Positions 28,405 to 35,959 of a DNA stretch of 64,000 nt are shown here, one piece after another. This stretch comes from Xanthobacteraceae bacterium (GTDB lineage Bacteria; Pseudomonadota; Alphaproteobacteria; Rhizobiales; Xanthobacteraceae). Position 1 is the first letter of the stretch. Every line of letters starts with the position of its first letter. The stretch lies in contig JAIESI010000112.1 in the NCBI GenBank assembly GCA_019746135.1, positions 1 through 64,000 on the forward strand. Reading direction: 5' to 3'. The position numbers and the translations under genes were made by a program. The notes under the pieces were generated by a model that made no database searches, had not been told where the DNA came from, and saw only the letters and a program-made list of their open reading frames with translations.

Positions 28405-29310
28405 ATGCAGGGTAACCCCGGCCGGAGCTATGTTCCGGTGGAACTTCTGCGGACCGTCGTCACCATTCTGGACGAAGGCAGCTTCACCAAGGCCGGGCAG
28501 ACGCTCGGCCTGACGCAGTCCGCGATCAGCGCCCAGATCAAGCGCCTGCGGCAGCTCGTCGGCGACGACGTGTTCGCCCGCTCGGGCGGCGGCACCAAGC
28601 TCACCGAGCGCGGCAAGATCGTCGAGCGCTATGCGCGGCGCATCCTCGGCCTGAACGAGCAGTTGCTGTCGCTGTCCGGGGGCGGTCCCGTCACGCCGCT
28701 GGTGCGCGTGGGCCTGCCGGTGTCGTTTGCCGGCAGCATTCTGGTCGACGCTTTCCGGAGCTGCACCGGCGCCGCAACGGGCATGCAGGTGCACCTGCAA
28801 TGCGCCCGGTCCGAGGAATTGCTGAAGCAGCTCGACACCGGCTTTCTCGACATGGCGCTGGTGATCGTCAGCCCCGACAAGCCGGTCGATCTGGTGTCCG
28901 AATGGGCCGAACCCGTTTCCTGGGTGCGCTCGGCCGATCTGCACATCGGCCCCGGGATGGCGCTGCCCTACATTTCCTGGCCGAACAGCGAGACCGACCG
29001 GGTCGCATTCGAGGCGATGGACAAGGCCGGCCTGCGCTATGTGGTGTCGTTCGCCGGCAAGGATTTCAACGCCCGCCGCGCGGCGGTCGAAGCCGGACTG
29101 GGCTTCATGCTGCTGCCGGAGCGGGGCATCACCGAAAAGCTGACGCTCGCCCGCGAGGGCTTCCTGCCCGCGCTGCCGCCGCGGCGCGCCGGCATCTGTG
29201 TCCGCGACGGCTTCGACCGCGAGGCGCTGGCCCCGTTGCTTGCGGCCTTCGAGGCGGCCGTCAGGCCGGCCGACCCGGACACCGCAAAAATCCGCCGCGC
29301 CCGCTCCTGA
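28405..29310 (+). CDS. LysR-family transcriptional regulator
   Basis: A 301-residue LTTR. The N-terminal helix-turn-helix reads GSFTKAGQTLGLTQSAISAQIKRLRQLVGDDVFAR, followed by the linker helix and a periplasmic-binding-protein-like effector domain (LVRVGLPVSFAGSILVDAF...). It is divergent from the VOC-hydroxylase pair and is the probable activator of that operon, with an aromatic acid as a plausible inducer (inference). It is followed by a terminator-like hairpin. Confidence 0.92.
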   Translation: MQGNPGRSYVPVELLRTVVTILDEGSFTKAGQTLGLTQSAISAQIKRLRQLVGDDVFARSGGGTKLTERGKIVERYARRILGLNEQLLSLSGGGPVTPLVRVGLPVSFAGSILVDAFRSCTGAATGMQVHLQCARSEELLKQLDTGFLDMALVIVSPDKPVDLVSEWAEPVSWVRSADLHIGPGMALPYISWPNSETDRVAFEAMDKAGLRYVVSFAGKDFNARRAAVEAGLGFMLLPERGITEKLTLAREGFLPALPPRRAGICVRDGFDREALAPLLAAFEAAVRPADPDTAKIRRARS

Positions 29311-29345
29311 GCCGCCACCCAAGAAGGGCCGCCAAGGCCCCGCGG

Positions 29346-29382
29346 AATCGACCGGCCTGGCTTGCGCCACGGCCGGTCGATT
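29346..29382 (+). terminator. Hairpin terminator after lysR
   Basis: A 12-bp perfect stem AATCGACCGGCC / GGCCGGTCGATT with a 13-nt loop, followed by a weak T-rich run. It separates the regulator from cobS. Confidence 0.6.
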
Positions 29383-29528
29383 TCTGCTACATGATTGGAG
29401 TTACAGCAATTTAGCTATGCACCGGGCCGCTTTCGCGGTGCACCCCCGTCTGCTAAGTTGCCGTTATTCCAGAACGAAGCCCGGCAGAAATCGCGGCCCC
29501 GCGCCGTTTCCGGGGCCACGGAGTAACT

Positions 29529-30515
29529 ATGGCAAGCGCAGTCCAGAACACGCCCCCCATGCCCGACATGAAGGTGTCGGTCCGGCAGCTTTTCGGCATC
29601 GACAGCGACATGGAGGTCCCGGCCTATTCGAAGAGTGAGGATCACGTCCCGGACGTCGATCCCGACTATCGCTTCGATCGCGCCACCACGCTCGCGATCC
29701 TCGCGGGCTTCGCGCACAACCGCCGCGTCATCGTCTCGGGCTATCACGGCACCGGCAAGTCGACGCACATCGAGCAGGTCGCCGCCCGCCTCAACTGGCC
29801 GTGCGTGCGCGTCAACCTCGACAGCCACATCAGCCGTATCGACCTGATCGGCAAGGACGCGATCGTCATCAAGGACGGCATGCAAGTCACCGAATTCCGC
29901 GACGGCATTCTGCCCTGGGCCTACGTCAACAACGTCGCGCTCTGCTTCGACGAGTACGACGCCGGCCGCCCCGACGTGATGTTCGTCATCCAGCGCGTGC
30001 TGGAGTCCTCCGGCCGCCTCACGCTGCTCGACCAGAGCCGTGTGATCAAGCCACATCCGGCGTTCCGCCTGTTCGCCACCGCCAACACCATCGGACTGGG
30101 CGACACTTCGGGCCTCTATCACGGCACACAGCAGATCAATCAGGCGCAGATGGACCGCTGGTCGATCGTGACGACGCTGAATTATCTGCCGCACGACAAC
30201 GAGGTCGAGATCGTGCTCGCCAAGGCGAAGCACTACCAGACCGAGGATGGCCGCGACATCGTCAACAAGATGGTGCGCGTCGCCGACCTCACGCGCAACG
30301 CCTTCATGAACGGCGACCTCTCGACCGTCATGAGCCCGCGCACGGTGATCACCTGGGCCGAGAACGCCGACATCTTCAAGGACATCGGCTTCGCGTTCCG
30401 GCTGACCTTCGTCAACAAGTGCGACGAGCTCGAGCGGCCGATCGTCGCCGAGTTCTATCAGCGCTGCTTCGGCCAGGAGCTGCCGGAGAGCTCGGTCAAC
30501 GTGGCGCTGAGCTGA
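29529..30515 (+). CDS. cobS: Cobaltochelatase AAA+ subunit CobS
   Basis: A 328-residue MoxR-type AAA+ ATPase; with CobT and CobN it inserts cobalt into hydrogenobyrinic acid diamide in aerobic cobalamin synthesis. Walker [10 protein letters not shown], Walker [11 protein letters not shown], and the sensor region [13 protein letters not shown] are clear. Length equals that of characterised CobS. No cobalamin riboswitch-like sequence was seen in the 218 bp upstream. cobT follows after 159 bp of repeat DNA; no cobN in the window. Confidence 0.96.
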   Translation: MASAVQNTPPMPDMKVSVRQLFGIDSDMEVPAYSKSEDHVPDVDPDYRFDRATTLAILAGFAHNRRVIVSGYHGTGKSTHIEQVAARLNWPCVRVNLDSHISRIDLIGKDAIVIKDGMQVTEFRDGILPWAYVNNVALCFDEYDAGRPDVMFVIQRVLESSGRLTLLDQSRVIKPHPAFRLFATANTIGLGDTSGLYHGTQQINQAQMDRWSIVTTLNYLPHDNEVEIVLAKAKHYQTEDGRDIVNKMVRVADLTRNAFMNGDLSTVMSPRTVITWAENADIFKDIGFAFRLTFVNKCDELERPIVAEFYQRCFGQELPESSVNVALS

Positions 30516-30674
30516 ATTTTACCGCCGAAGGCGGGCGGGTGAGGGGGACTCTCCACGAGTCGACTCGTTGAGATTCCCCCTCACCCCGACCCTCTCCCCG
30601 GCGTCAGGGCGTTCACGCCCGTCTTCGACGGACTATGCGGGGAGAGGGAGCTGAGAGACCGAGATTGGCGAACG
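30516..30674. repeat. Compound palindromic repeat between cobS and cobT
   Basis: Contains an inverted pair GTGAGGGGG / CCCCCTCAC (about 30540-30584) and arms CCCTCTCCCCG (30590-30600) and CGGGGAGAGGG (30638-30648). The loop of the second hairpin (30606-30637) is a diverged copy of the 32-bp tip palindrome (CGTCTTCGACG core) that also sits in the REP-like repeats at 42.6, 43.9 and 57.6 kb. It probably attenuates or stabilises the cobS-cobT transcript. Confidence 0.8.
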
Positions 30675-32579
30675 ATGTCCTCCAACCAGAAGCCGAAGCC
30701 GCAGCCGAAGGAATCTCCCGCCGAGCCGTTCAAGCGGGCGGTGACCGGCTGTCTGCGCGCGATCGCGAAGAAGTCCGATCTCGAAGTCTCGTTCGCCGCC
30801 GAGCGGCCCGGCCTGGTCGGCGGCAAGGTGCGGCTGCCCGAGCCGGCGCGAAAGCTCACCCGCGACGAGGCCGCAATCGTGCGCGGCAACGCCGATTCGA
30901 TCGCGCTCAAGCTCGCCTGCCATGACGCGGCCGTGCATCGCCGCCTGCTGCCCGGCGGCCAGCAGGCGCGGGCGGTGTTCGACGCCGTGGAGCAGGCCCG
31001 CGTCGAGGCGATCGGCGCGCGCCGCATGCTCGGCGTGAAGAACAATCTCGCCGCGATGATCGACGACCGCTTCCACCGCGGCAAGTTCGACGAGGTGACC
31101 GACCGCGCCGACGCGCCGATCGAGGAAGCCATCGCCATGATGGTGCGCGAGCGGCTCACCGGCCAGCCGCCGCCGCCGGCGGCGAAGAAGCTCGTCGATC
31201 TGTGGCGCCCGTTCATCGAGGACCGCGCCGGGCGCGGCCTCGACAAGCTCGAGCGCCTGGTCGAGGACCAGCGCAAGTTCGGCGACGCCGTGCACGACCT
31301 GCTCGAGCAGCTCGACATGGGCGAGGATCGCACCACCTCCGACGAGGAGGAAGAGGGCGAGGAGGGCGAGCAGGAGCGCAAGAAGGACGAGACCGGCGAG
31401 CAGGGCGAGGCCGCCGACTCCGACGACATGGAAAAGATGAGCATGGAGGACGCGGAAGCGTCCGCCGATGCTTCGGAGACCGCCGAGGAGGCCGTCGACG
31501 CGCCCGCGGCCGACATGGCCGACGACTCGGAGATGGGCGAGTCCGAGACCGCCGCCGAGCCGTGGCGTCCGCGCAACCGGCCGAACGAGCCGCGCGGCCC
31601 GGAGTACAAGCCGTTCACCGCGCGGTTCGACGAGACCGTGCCCGCCGAAGAGCTGTGCGAGCCGGAAGAGCTCGACCGGCTGCGCGGCTATCTCGACAAG
31701 CAGCTTTCGCATCTGCAGGGCGTCGTGGCGCGGTTGGCAAATCGCCTGCAGCGCCGCCTGATGGCGCAGCAGAACCGCGCCTGGGATTTCGACCTCGAGG
31801 AGGGCCTGCTCGATCCGTCGCGGCTGCCGCGCATCATCATCGATCCGCTGCATGCGCTGTCGTTCAAGCAGGAGAAGGAGACGAACTTCCGCGACACCGT
31901 GGTGACGCTGCTGCTCGACAACTCCGGCTCGATGCGCGGCCGTCCGATCACGGTGGCCGCCACCTGCGCCGACATTCTCGCGCGCACGCTGGAACGCTGC
32001 GGCGTCAAGGTCGAGATTCTCGGCTTCACCACCCGGGCCTGGAAGGGCGGGCAGGCGCGCGAGTCCTGGCTTGCCGCCGGCAAGACACCCAATCCGGGCC
32101 GGCTCAACGACCTTCGCCACATCATCTACAAGTCGGCCGACGCGCCGTGGCGGCGCGCGCGCAAGAACCTCGGCCTGATGATGCGCGAGGGTCTGCTCAA
32201 GGAGAACATCGACGGCGAGGCGCTGGACTGGGCGCACAAGCGGCTCCTGGCCCGCACCGAGCAGCGCAAGATCCTGATGATGATCTCCGACGGCGCGCCG
32301 GTCGACGACTCCACGCTGTCGGTCAACCCGGGCAACTATCTCGAACGGCATCTGCGCTGGATCATCGAGGAGATCGAGACCCGCTCGCCGGTCGAGCTGA
32401 TCGCCATCGGCATCGGCCACGACGTCACCCGCTACTACCGCCGCGCGGTCACCATCGTCGATGCCGAGGAGCTCGGCGGCGCCATGACCGAGAAGCTCGC
32501 CGAGCTGTTCGAGGAGCACGCCGCCGAGGACATGGCCGCTGCGATACGGCGTCGTCCGGCGCGTAAACTACATTCGTGA
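30675..32579 (+). CDS. cobT: Cobaltochelatase subunit CobT
   Basis: A 634-residue CobT. The N-terminal domain, an acidic central linker (residues about 215-300, rich in Glu/Asp) and a C-terminal von Willebrand A domain with the MIDAS motif DNSGSM are all as in characterised CobT. It forms the two-ring chaperone-like complex with CobS that powers cobalt insertion by CobN. It is in the same direction as cobS and separated by a repeat, so co-transcription depends on read-through. Confidence 0.95.
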   Translation: MSSNQKPKPQPKESPAEPFKRAVTGCLRAIAKKSDLEVSFAAERPGLVGGKVRLPEPARKLTRDEAAIVRGNADSIALKLACHDAAVHRRLLPGGQQARAVFDAVEQARVEAIGARRMLGVKNNLAAMIDDRFHRGKFDEVTDRADAPIEEAIAMMVRERLTGQPPPPAAKKLVDLWRPFIEDRAGRGLDKLERLVEDQRKFGDAVHDLLEQLDMGEDRTTSDEEEEGEEGEQERKKDETGEQGEAADSDDMEKMSMEDAEASADASETAEEAVDAPAADMADDSEMGESETAAEPWRPRNRPNEPRGPEYKPFTARFDETVPAEELCEPEELDRLRGYLDKQLSHLQGVVARLANRLQRRLMAQQNRAWDFDLEEGLLDPSRLPRIIIDPLHALSFKQEKETNFRDTVVTLLLDNSGSMRGRPITVAATCADILARTLERCGVKVEILGFTTRAWKGGQARESWLAAGKTPNPGRLNDLRHIIYKSADAPWRRARKNLGLMMREGLLKENIDGEALDWAHKRLLARTEQRKILMMISDGAPVDDSTLSVNPGNYLERHLRWIIEEIETRSPVELIAIGIGHDVTRYYRRAVTIVDAEELGGAMTEKLAELFEEHAAEDMAAAIRRRPARKLHS

Positions 32580-32662
32580 ATTTCCCGCCTCCAGGACGGG
32601 TGGCGCCACAAGCGCGTCTACGACGCGCTATGGCGATCAGGTAAAGTGGCCTCGGCACGAGG

Positions 32663-33691
32663 TTGATCTTGAAAGTCGCCGTTTCCCGCCTCTCGGCCTT
32701 CCTGGCCATTCTTGCGCTTGCGCTGATTCCGGCGGCGGCCCAGCCGCCGCGCGAGCCTGCGCTGCAGAAGATCGAGATCAAGTCGCAGGCGATCGAGGCC
32801 TTCGATCCGCGCGACGTCTCCCGCAAGCGTTTCGGCGCGCTCGAATTCCGCGGCGGGCTGGTGCTCGATTCTGCCACCAAGGACTTCGGCGGCCTCTCCG
32901 GGCTGCGCGTCATGGCCGACGGCCAGCATTTCGTGGCCGTCACCGACAAGGGGCAGTGGCTGCGTGCGCGCATCGTCTATCGCGGCACGGTGCCGATCGC
33001 GATCGCCAACGCTGAGATGGCGCCGATCCTCGGTGGCGACGGGCGGCCGCTGCGGGCGCGCGGCTGGTACGACGCGGAGTCGCTCGCCGACGACGGCGAT
33101 ACGATGTATGTCGGCATCGAGCGGGTTCACCGCATCGTCCGGTTCAATTTCGGCCAGGACGGGCTTCTCTCGCGTGGGGTCCCTGTCCCGGTGCCGCCGG
33201 CGTTTCGCACGCTGCCGCACAATGCGAGCCTCGAGTGCCTGGCGATGGCGCCGAAGAGCGGCCCGCTCGGTGGCACGCTGATCGCGATCTCCGAACGCGG
33301 CCTCGATCCGAACGGCAACATCCTCGGCTTCCTGGTCGGCGGGGCCACGCGCGGCAGCTTCTCGTTCAAGCGCACCGATGATTTCGATGTCAGCGACTGC
33401 GCGGTGTCGCCCGGCGGCAGGCTGCTCGTTCTGGAGCGCCGATTCACCTGGACCAGCGGCATAGCCATGCGCATCCGCAGCGTGCCGCTTGCGTCGATCA
33501 AGCCCAATGCGACGGTTGACGGCGCGGAGCTGATCTCCGCCGACATGGGCTATCAGATCGACAACATGGAAGGCCTGTCGGTGCATCGCGCGCCCGACGG
33601 CTCGACCGTGCTGACGATCGTGTCCGACGACAATTTCTCGCCGTTGCAGCGGACATTGCTGCTGCAGTTCACGCTGGTTGGTGAGCGATAA
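32663..33691 (+). CDS. Exported esterase-like phytase-family protein
   Basis: A 342-residue secreted protein. TTG 32663 begins a signal peptide (SRLSAFLAILALALIPAAA); TTG 32669 is an alternative. The mature part, with FGGLSGLRVMADGQHFVAVTDKGQW, WYDAESLADDGDTMYVGIER and DNMEGLSVHRAPDGSTVLTIVSDDNF, matches the esterase-like activity of phytase family, a beta-propeller-like fold. The substrate is unknown. The gene follows cobT at a similar position in other Rhizobiales. Confidence 0.88.
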   Translation: MILKVAVSRLSAFLAILALALIPAAAQPPREPALQKIEIKSQAIEAFDPRDVSRKRFGALEFRGGLVLDSATKDFGGLSGLRVMADGQHFVAVTDKGQWLRARIVYRGTVPIAIANAEMAPILGGDGRPLRARGWYDAESLADDGDTMYVGIERVHRIVRFNFGQDGLLSRGVPVPVPPAFRTLPHNASLECLAMAPKSGPLGGTLIAISERGLDPNGNILGFLVGGATRGSFSFKRTDDFDVSDCAVSPGGRLLVLERRFTWTSGIAMRIRSVPLASIKPNATVDGAELISADMGYQIDNMEGLSVHRAPDGSTVLTIVSDDNFSPLQRTLLLQFTLVGER

Positions 33692-33759
33692 CCTATCCGC
33701 GAGTCATTCCGGGGCGGCGCGCAGCGCCGAACCCGGAATCCATAACCACAACTGTCGCG

Positions 33760-34047
33760 ATGGCGTACTACGTCTACCTGCTCTCGAGCGGAAAGCACGG
33801 CACCCTGTATTTGGGCGTGACGCGCGACTTGGTGCGTCGCGTGTATCAACACAAAACGAAAGCAACGCCTGGGTTCACATCGCGCTACGGCGTCACTCGC
33901 CTGGTCTGGTTCGAAACCTGCGACGATCCAACGACAGCTATCGCTCGCGAGAAGGAAATCAAAAAGTGGCGACGCGACTGGAAGGTCACTCTGATCGAGA
34001 ACGAAAATCCGGATTGGGACGATCTTTATAAGTCCATAACAAGATAG
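33760..34047 (+). CDS. Small GIY-YIG nuclease-domain protein
   Basis: A 95-residue single-domain protein. YYVYLLSS and LYLGVT form the GIY-YIG strands, R-R-V-Y-Q-H-K supplies the catalytic Arg, and AREKEIKKWRRDWK carries the conserved Glu, so the active site looks intact. The family (URI-like, related to SLX1 and UvrC N-termini) cleaves DNA at hairpins, flaps or specific sites. No DNA-binding domain is fused to it. It is enclosed by inverted REP-like repeats and followed immediately by a hairpin. Confidence 0.9.
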   Translation: MAYYVYLLSSGKHGTLYLGVTRDLVRRVYQHKTKATPGFTSRYGVTRLVWFETCDDPTTAIAREKEIKKWRRDWKVTLIENENPDWDDLYKSITR

Positions 34048-34066
34048 GGCGGCAGAGCCGCCCTAT
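34044..34066 (+). terminator. Stem-loop at the end of the GIY-YIG gene
   Basis: A 9-bp perfect stem ATAGGGCGG / CCGCCCTAT with loop CAGAG, overlapping the stop codon. There is no T-run, so it may be an mRNA-end or cassette hairpin rather than a classic terminator. Confidence 0.55.
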
Positions 34067-34151
34067 TGCATCGAAACACTGAGAGCTGTGGTTATGGATT
34101 CCGGGTTCGCGCCTTCGGCGCGCCCCGGAATGACCCGGGGAAAGACCCAGA

Positions 34152-34442
34152 TCAGCCCGCCTTCGCCTGTTTCTTCGCGATCTGCTTCTTCAGGTCGCGC
34201 ATGCGCGGCGCAAGCGTCTCGCTCTTGGCGTGCAGCAGGTAGGCGTCGAGCCCGCCGCGATGATCCACGCTCTTCAGCGCGTTGGCCGAGACGCGCAGCC
34301 TGATCGAGCGGCCGAGTGCGTCCGACATCATCGTGACGTTGAGCAGGTTCGGCAGGAACCGCCGCTTGGTCTTGATGTTGGAGTGGCTGACCTTGTGGCC
34401 GACCAGGACAGCCTTGCCGGTGAGGTCGCAGCGCCGTGACAT
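34152..34442 (-). CDS. rpmB: 50S ribosomal protein L28
   Basis: A 96-residue L28: [33 protein letters not shown] is unmistakable, and the alphaproteobacterial C-terminal extension ([17 protein letters not shown]) is present. It is part of the large subunit. It has a near-consensus promoter at 34511-34539 and a GC hairpin in its short leader. Its 3' end lies 16 bp from the GIY-YIG cassette's right repeat, so that repeat might act as the transcript end. Confidence 0.97.
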   Translation of the reverse strand: MSRRCDLTGKAVLVGHKVSHSNIKTKRRFLPNLLNVTMMSDALGRSIRLRVSANALKSVDHRGGLDAYLLHAKSETLAPRMRDLKKQIAKKQAKAG

Positions 34443-34464
34443 GGCAATACCCTTAAAATGCGCG

Positions 34465-34483
34465 CGGCGCCGGTCAGGCGCCG
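34465..34483 (-). promoter_or_regulatory. Leader hairpin of rpmB
   Basis: CGGCGCC-N5-GGCGCCG, a perfect 7-bp stem, ends 23 nt before the rpmB ATG and lies within the predicted leader. It could protect the mRNA or act in autogenous control; this is inference. Confidence 0.5.
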
Positions 34484-34510
34484 GAATTGGCGTTTTCGAT
34501 GGACCGCGGA

Positions 34511-34539
34511 CGTATAGTGACGGGGGGCTGGGGCGTCAA
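34511..34539 (-). promoter_or_regulatory. rpmB promoter
   Basis: Read on the reverse strand: TTGACG (34534-34539), 17-bp spacer, TATACG (34511-34516). Five of six -35 positions and the key -10 bases match sigma-70. The start point would be near 34504, giving a leader of about 60 nt. Confidence 0.65.
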
Positions 34540-34701
34540 GGCGAGCGGAAGCCCCGGATTTGCCTCGTGATTGCTATCATAGAAACGACTTAATCCCCGC
34601 CGAGACGGGGGATAAGCGGTTTTCTCGCGGGCCCCGGCCTTGATCGGGCACGCGCGGCGCGGCAAAGCGGATATCTCAAATCGTTCGGGGAGAACGGAAT
34701 C

Positions 34702-35592
34702 TTGGCCTGGACTGTGGTTCGGTCAGCGGTCGGCCTTGCCGCCGCCTTCGGCCTGCTGGCGGTCGGATCCGTCCAATCCCCGGTTCAGGCTCAAGGCCAG
34801 GCTCAGGGTCAGGCCCAAGGTCAGGCTCAGGGCCGGGTGGACGCCCGCTATGCGGTCACCCTCGGCGGCGTGTCCATCGGCAAGGGCGCCTGGGTCGTCG
34901 ACATCTCCGAAAGCCAGTTCACCGCAGCCGCGAGCGGGGCGACCTCGGGGCTTTTGCGGGTGCTGTCGACCGGCCAGGGCAGCGGCGCATCGCGCGGCTA
35001 TGTGGTCGGAGGCAATCTGGTTCCAGCGAGCTTTGCCGCCAGCGTCACCACCGACAAGAAGACCGAAGAGATCCGCATGACGCTCGGTTCGGGCGACGTG
35101 AAGGATTTTTCCATCATGCCTCCCGTCCAGCCCGACGACGAGCGCATCCCGCTGACCGACGCCCACCGCCGTGCCGTCACCGACCCGATGACAGGCTCGC
35201 TGGTTCGCGTTCCCGGTGCGGGGAGTCCGCTCAGTCCGCTGGCCTGCCAGCGCACCACGTCGGTGTTCGACGGCCGGATGCGCTACGACCTGAAGTTCGC
35301 GTACAAGCGGATGGAACAGGTCAAGGCCGAGAAGGGCTACGAGGGGCCGGCGGTCGTCTGTGCCGTCTATTTCGTGCCTGTCGCCGGCTTCGTGCCGTCG
35401 CGTCCTGCGATCAAGTATCTGGTCGCGCAGCGCGAGATGGAGGTGTGGCTGGCGCCGGTTGGGACGACCCGCGTGCTGGTGCCGTTCCGTGTCGCCATCC
35501 CGACGCCGATCGGGCAGGGCGTGATGGTGGCGACGCAGTTCATCACCTCGCCGCCGCACGCCACCGCCTCGACCGGTCCGAAGACCCAATAG
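34702..35592 (+). CDS. Exported DUF3108 protein with Gln-Ala-Gln-Gly repeat
   Basis: A 296-residue secreted protein starting at TTG 34702 behind GGGGAG. The signal peptide is followed by four copies of a QAQG unit, then RYAVTLGGVSIGKGAWVVDISESQFTA and MRYDLKFAYKR, typical of the DUF3108 family of presumed periplasmic beta proteins. The repeat is encoded by a 12-bp direct repeat and is probably a flexible spacer of variable length. Function unknown. Confidence 0.87.
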   Translation: MAWTVVRSAVGLAAAFGLLAVGSVQSPVQAQGQAQGQAQGQAQGRVDARYAVTLGGVSIGKGAWVVDISESQFTAAASGATSGLLRVLSTGQGSGASRGYVVGGNLVPASFAASVTTDKKTEEIRMTLGSGDVKDFSIMPPVQPDDERIPLTDAHRRAVTDPMTGSLVRVPGAGSPLSPLACQRTTSVFDGRMRYDLKFAYKRMEQVKAEKGYEGPAVVCAVYFVPVAGFVPSRPAIKYLVAQREMEVWLAPVGTTRVLVPFRVAIPTPIGQGVMVATQFITSPPHATASTGPKTQ

Positions 35593-35959
35593 GCCTCGGC
35601 GCAACGCTTGTGCCGCAGCCCGGCGTGCCCACTTATGCACAAACTTGTCCACAGCCGTGGGCGATCGCGCATTGACTCTTCAGGATGACCCGACTCGGAC
35701 GCTCGTTAACGATTGGGCCGCTTTTTGAGGCCAACAAAGGCTGCCAAATTACCCGATGTTGTGCTTACTCGGGGGAAATGAACCACATCTCGGGGTGAAC
35801 GAACCCGAACAGGCCGCGAGTCAGCGATTCGGCCGCGATTCGTTCCAGACTCGTTCGCTTGCTTAAGCCGGGCCTCGATCGGGCCTTCCTTGGCGTCGCG
35901 TTGTGATACAGAGAGGCGTGCCCGTCGATGATCCGGGCCAACCCCACCCTGGAAATCTG
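35593..35959. promoter_or_regulatory. Intergenic region with two DnaA-box-like sites
   Basis: This 367-bp gap has no convincing gene. TTATGCACA (35633-35641) and TTGTCCACA (35645-35653) each differ by one base from the DnaA box TTATCCACA and lie 12 bp apart. They are enclosed by an inverted GCCCAC/GTGGGC pair. TTGACT at about 35674 could be a -35. The rest, up to the helicase start, shows only short GC dyads. Confidence 0.45.

Larger units (their letters stand above)
33702..34135. mobile_element. GIY-YIG nuclease cassette bounded by REP-like inverted repeats
   Basis: The left end (33702-33755) and the right end (34086-34135, inverted) share about 50 bp, beginning GTCATTCCGGGGCG and ending CGAACCCGGAATCCATAACC. 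Each end is itself a palindrome with a variable GC hairpin tip. The 288-bp GIY-YIG gene starts 4 bp inside the left repeat and ends 38 bp before the right. Three gene-less pairs of the same ends occur at 42.5, 43.9 and 57.6 kb. I infer an autonomous cassette with its non-autonomous derivatives. Confidence 0.65.

Noticed and set aside
29311-29528. Cobalamin riboswitch before cobS
   Set aside because: No B12-box-like sequence or matching multi-stem layout was seen; the gap holds only a terminator hairpin and the leader.
35633-35653. Chromosomal replication origin
   Set aside because: Only two degenerate DnaA boxes, no AT-rich unwinding region, and no dnaA, parAB, hemE or similar origin-linked genes nearby.
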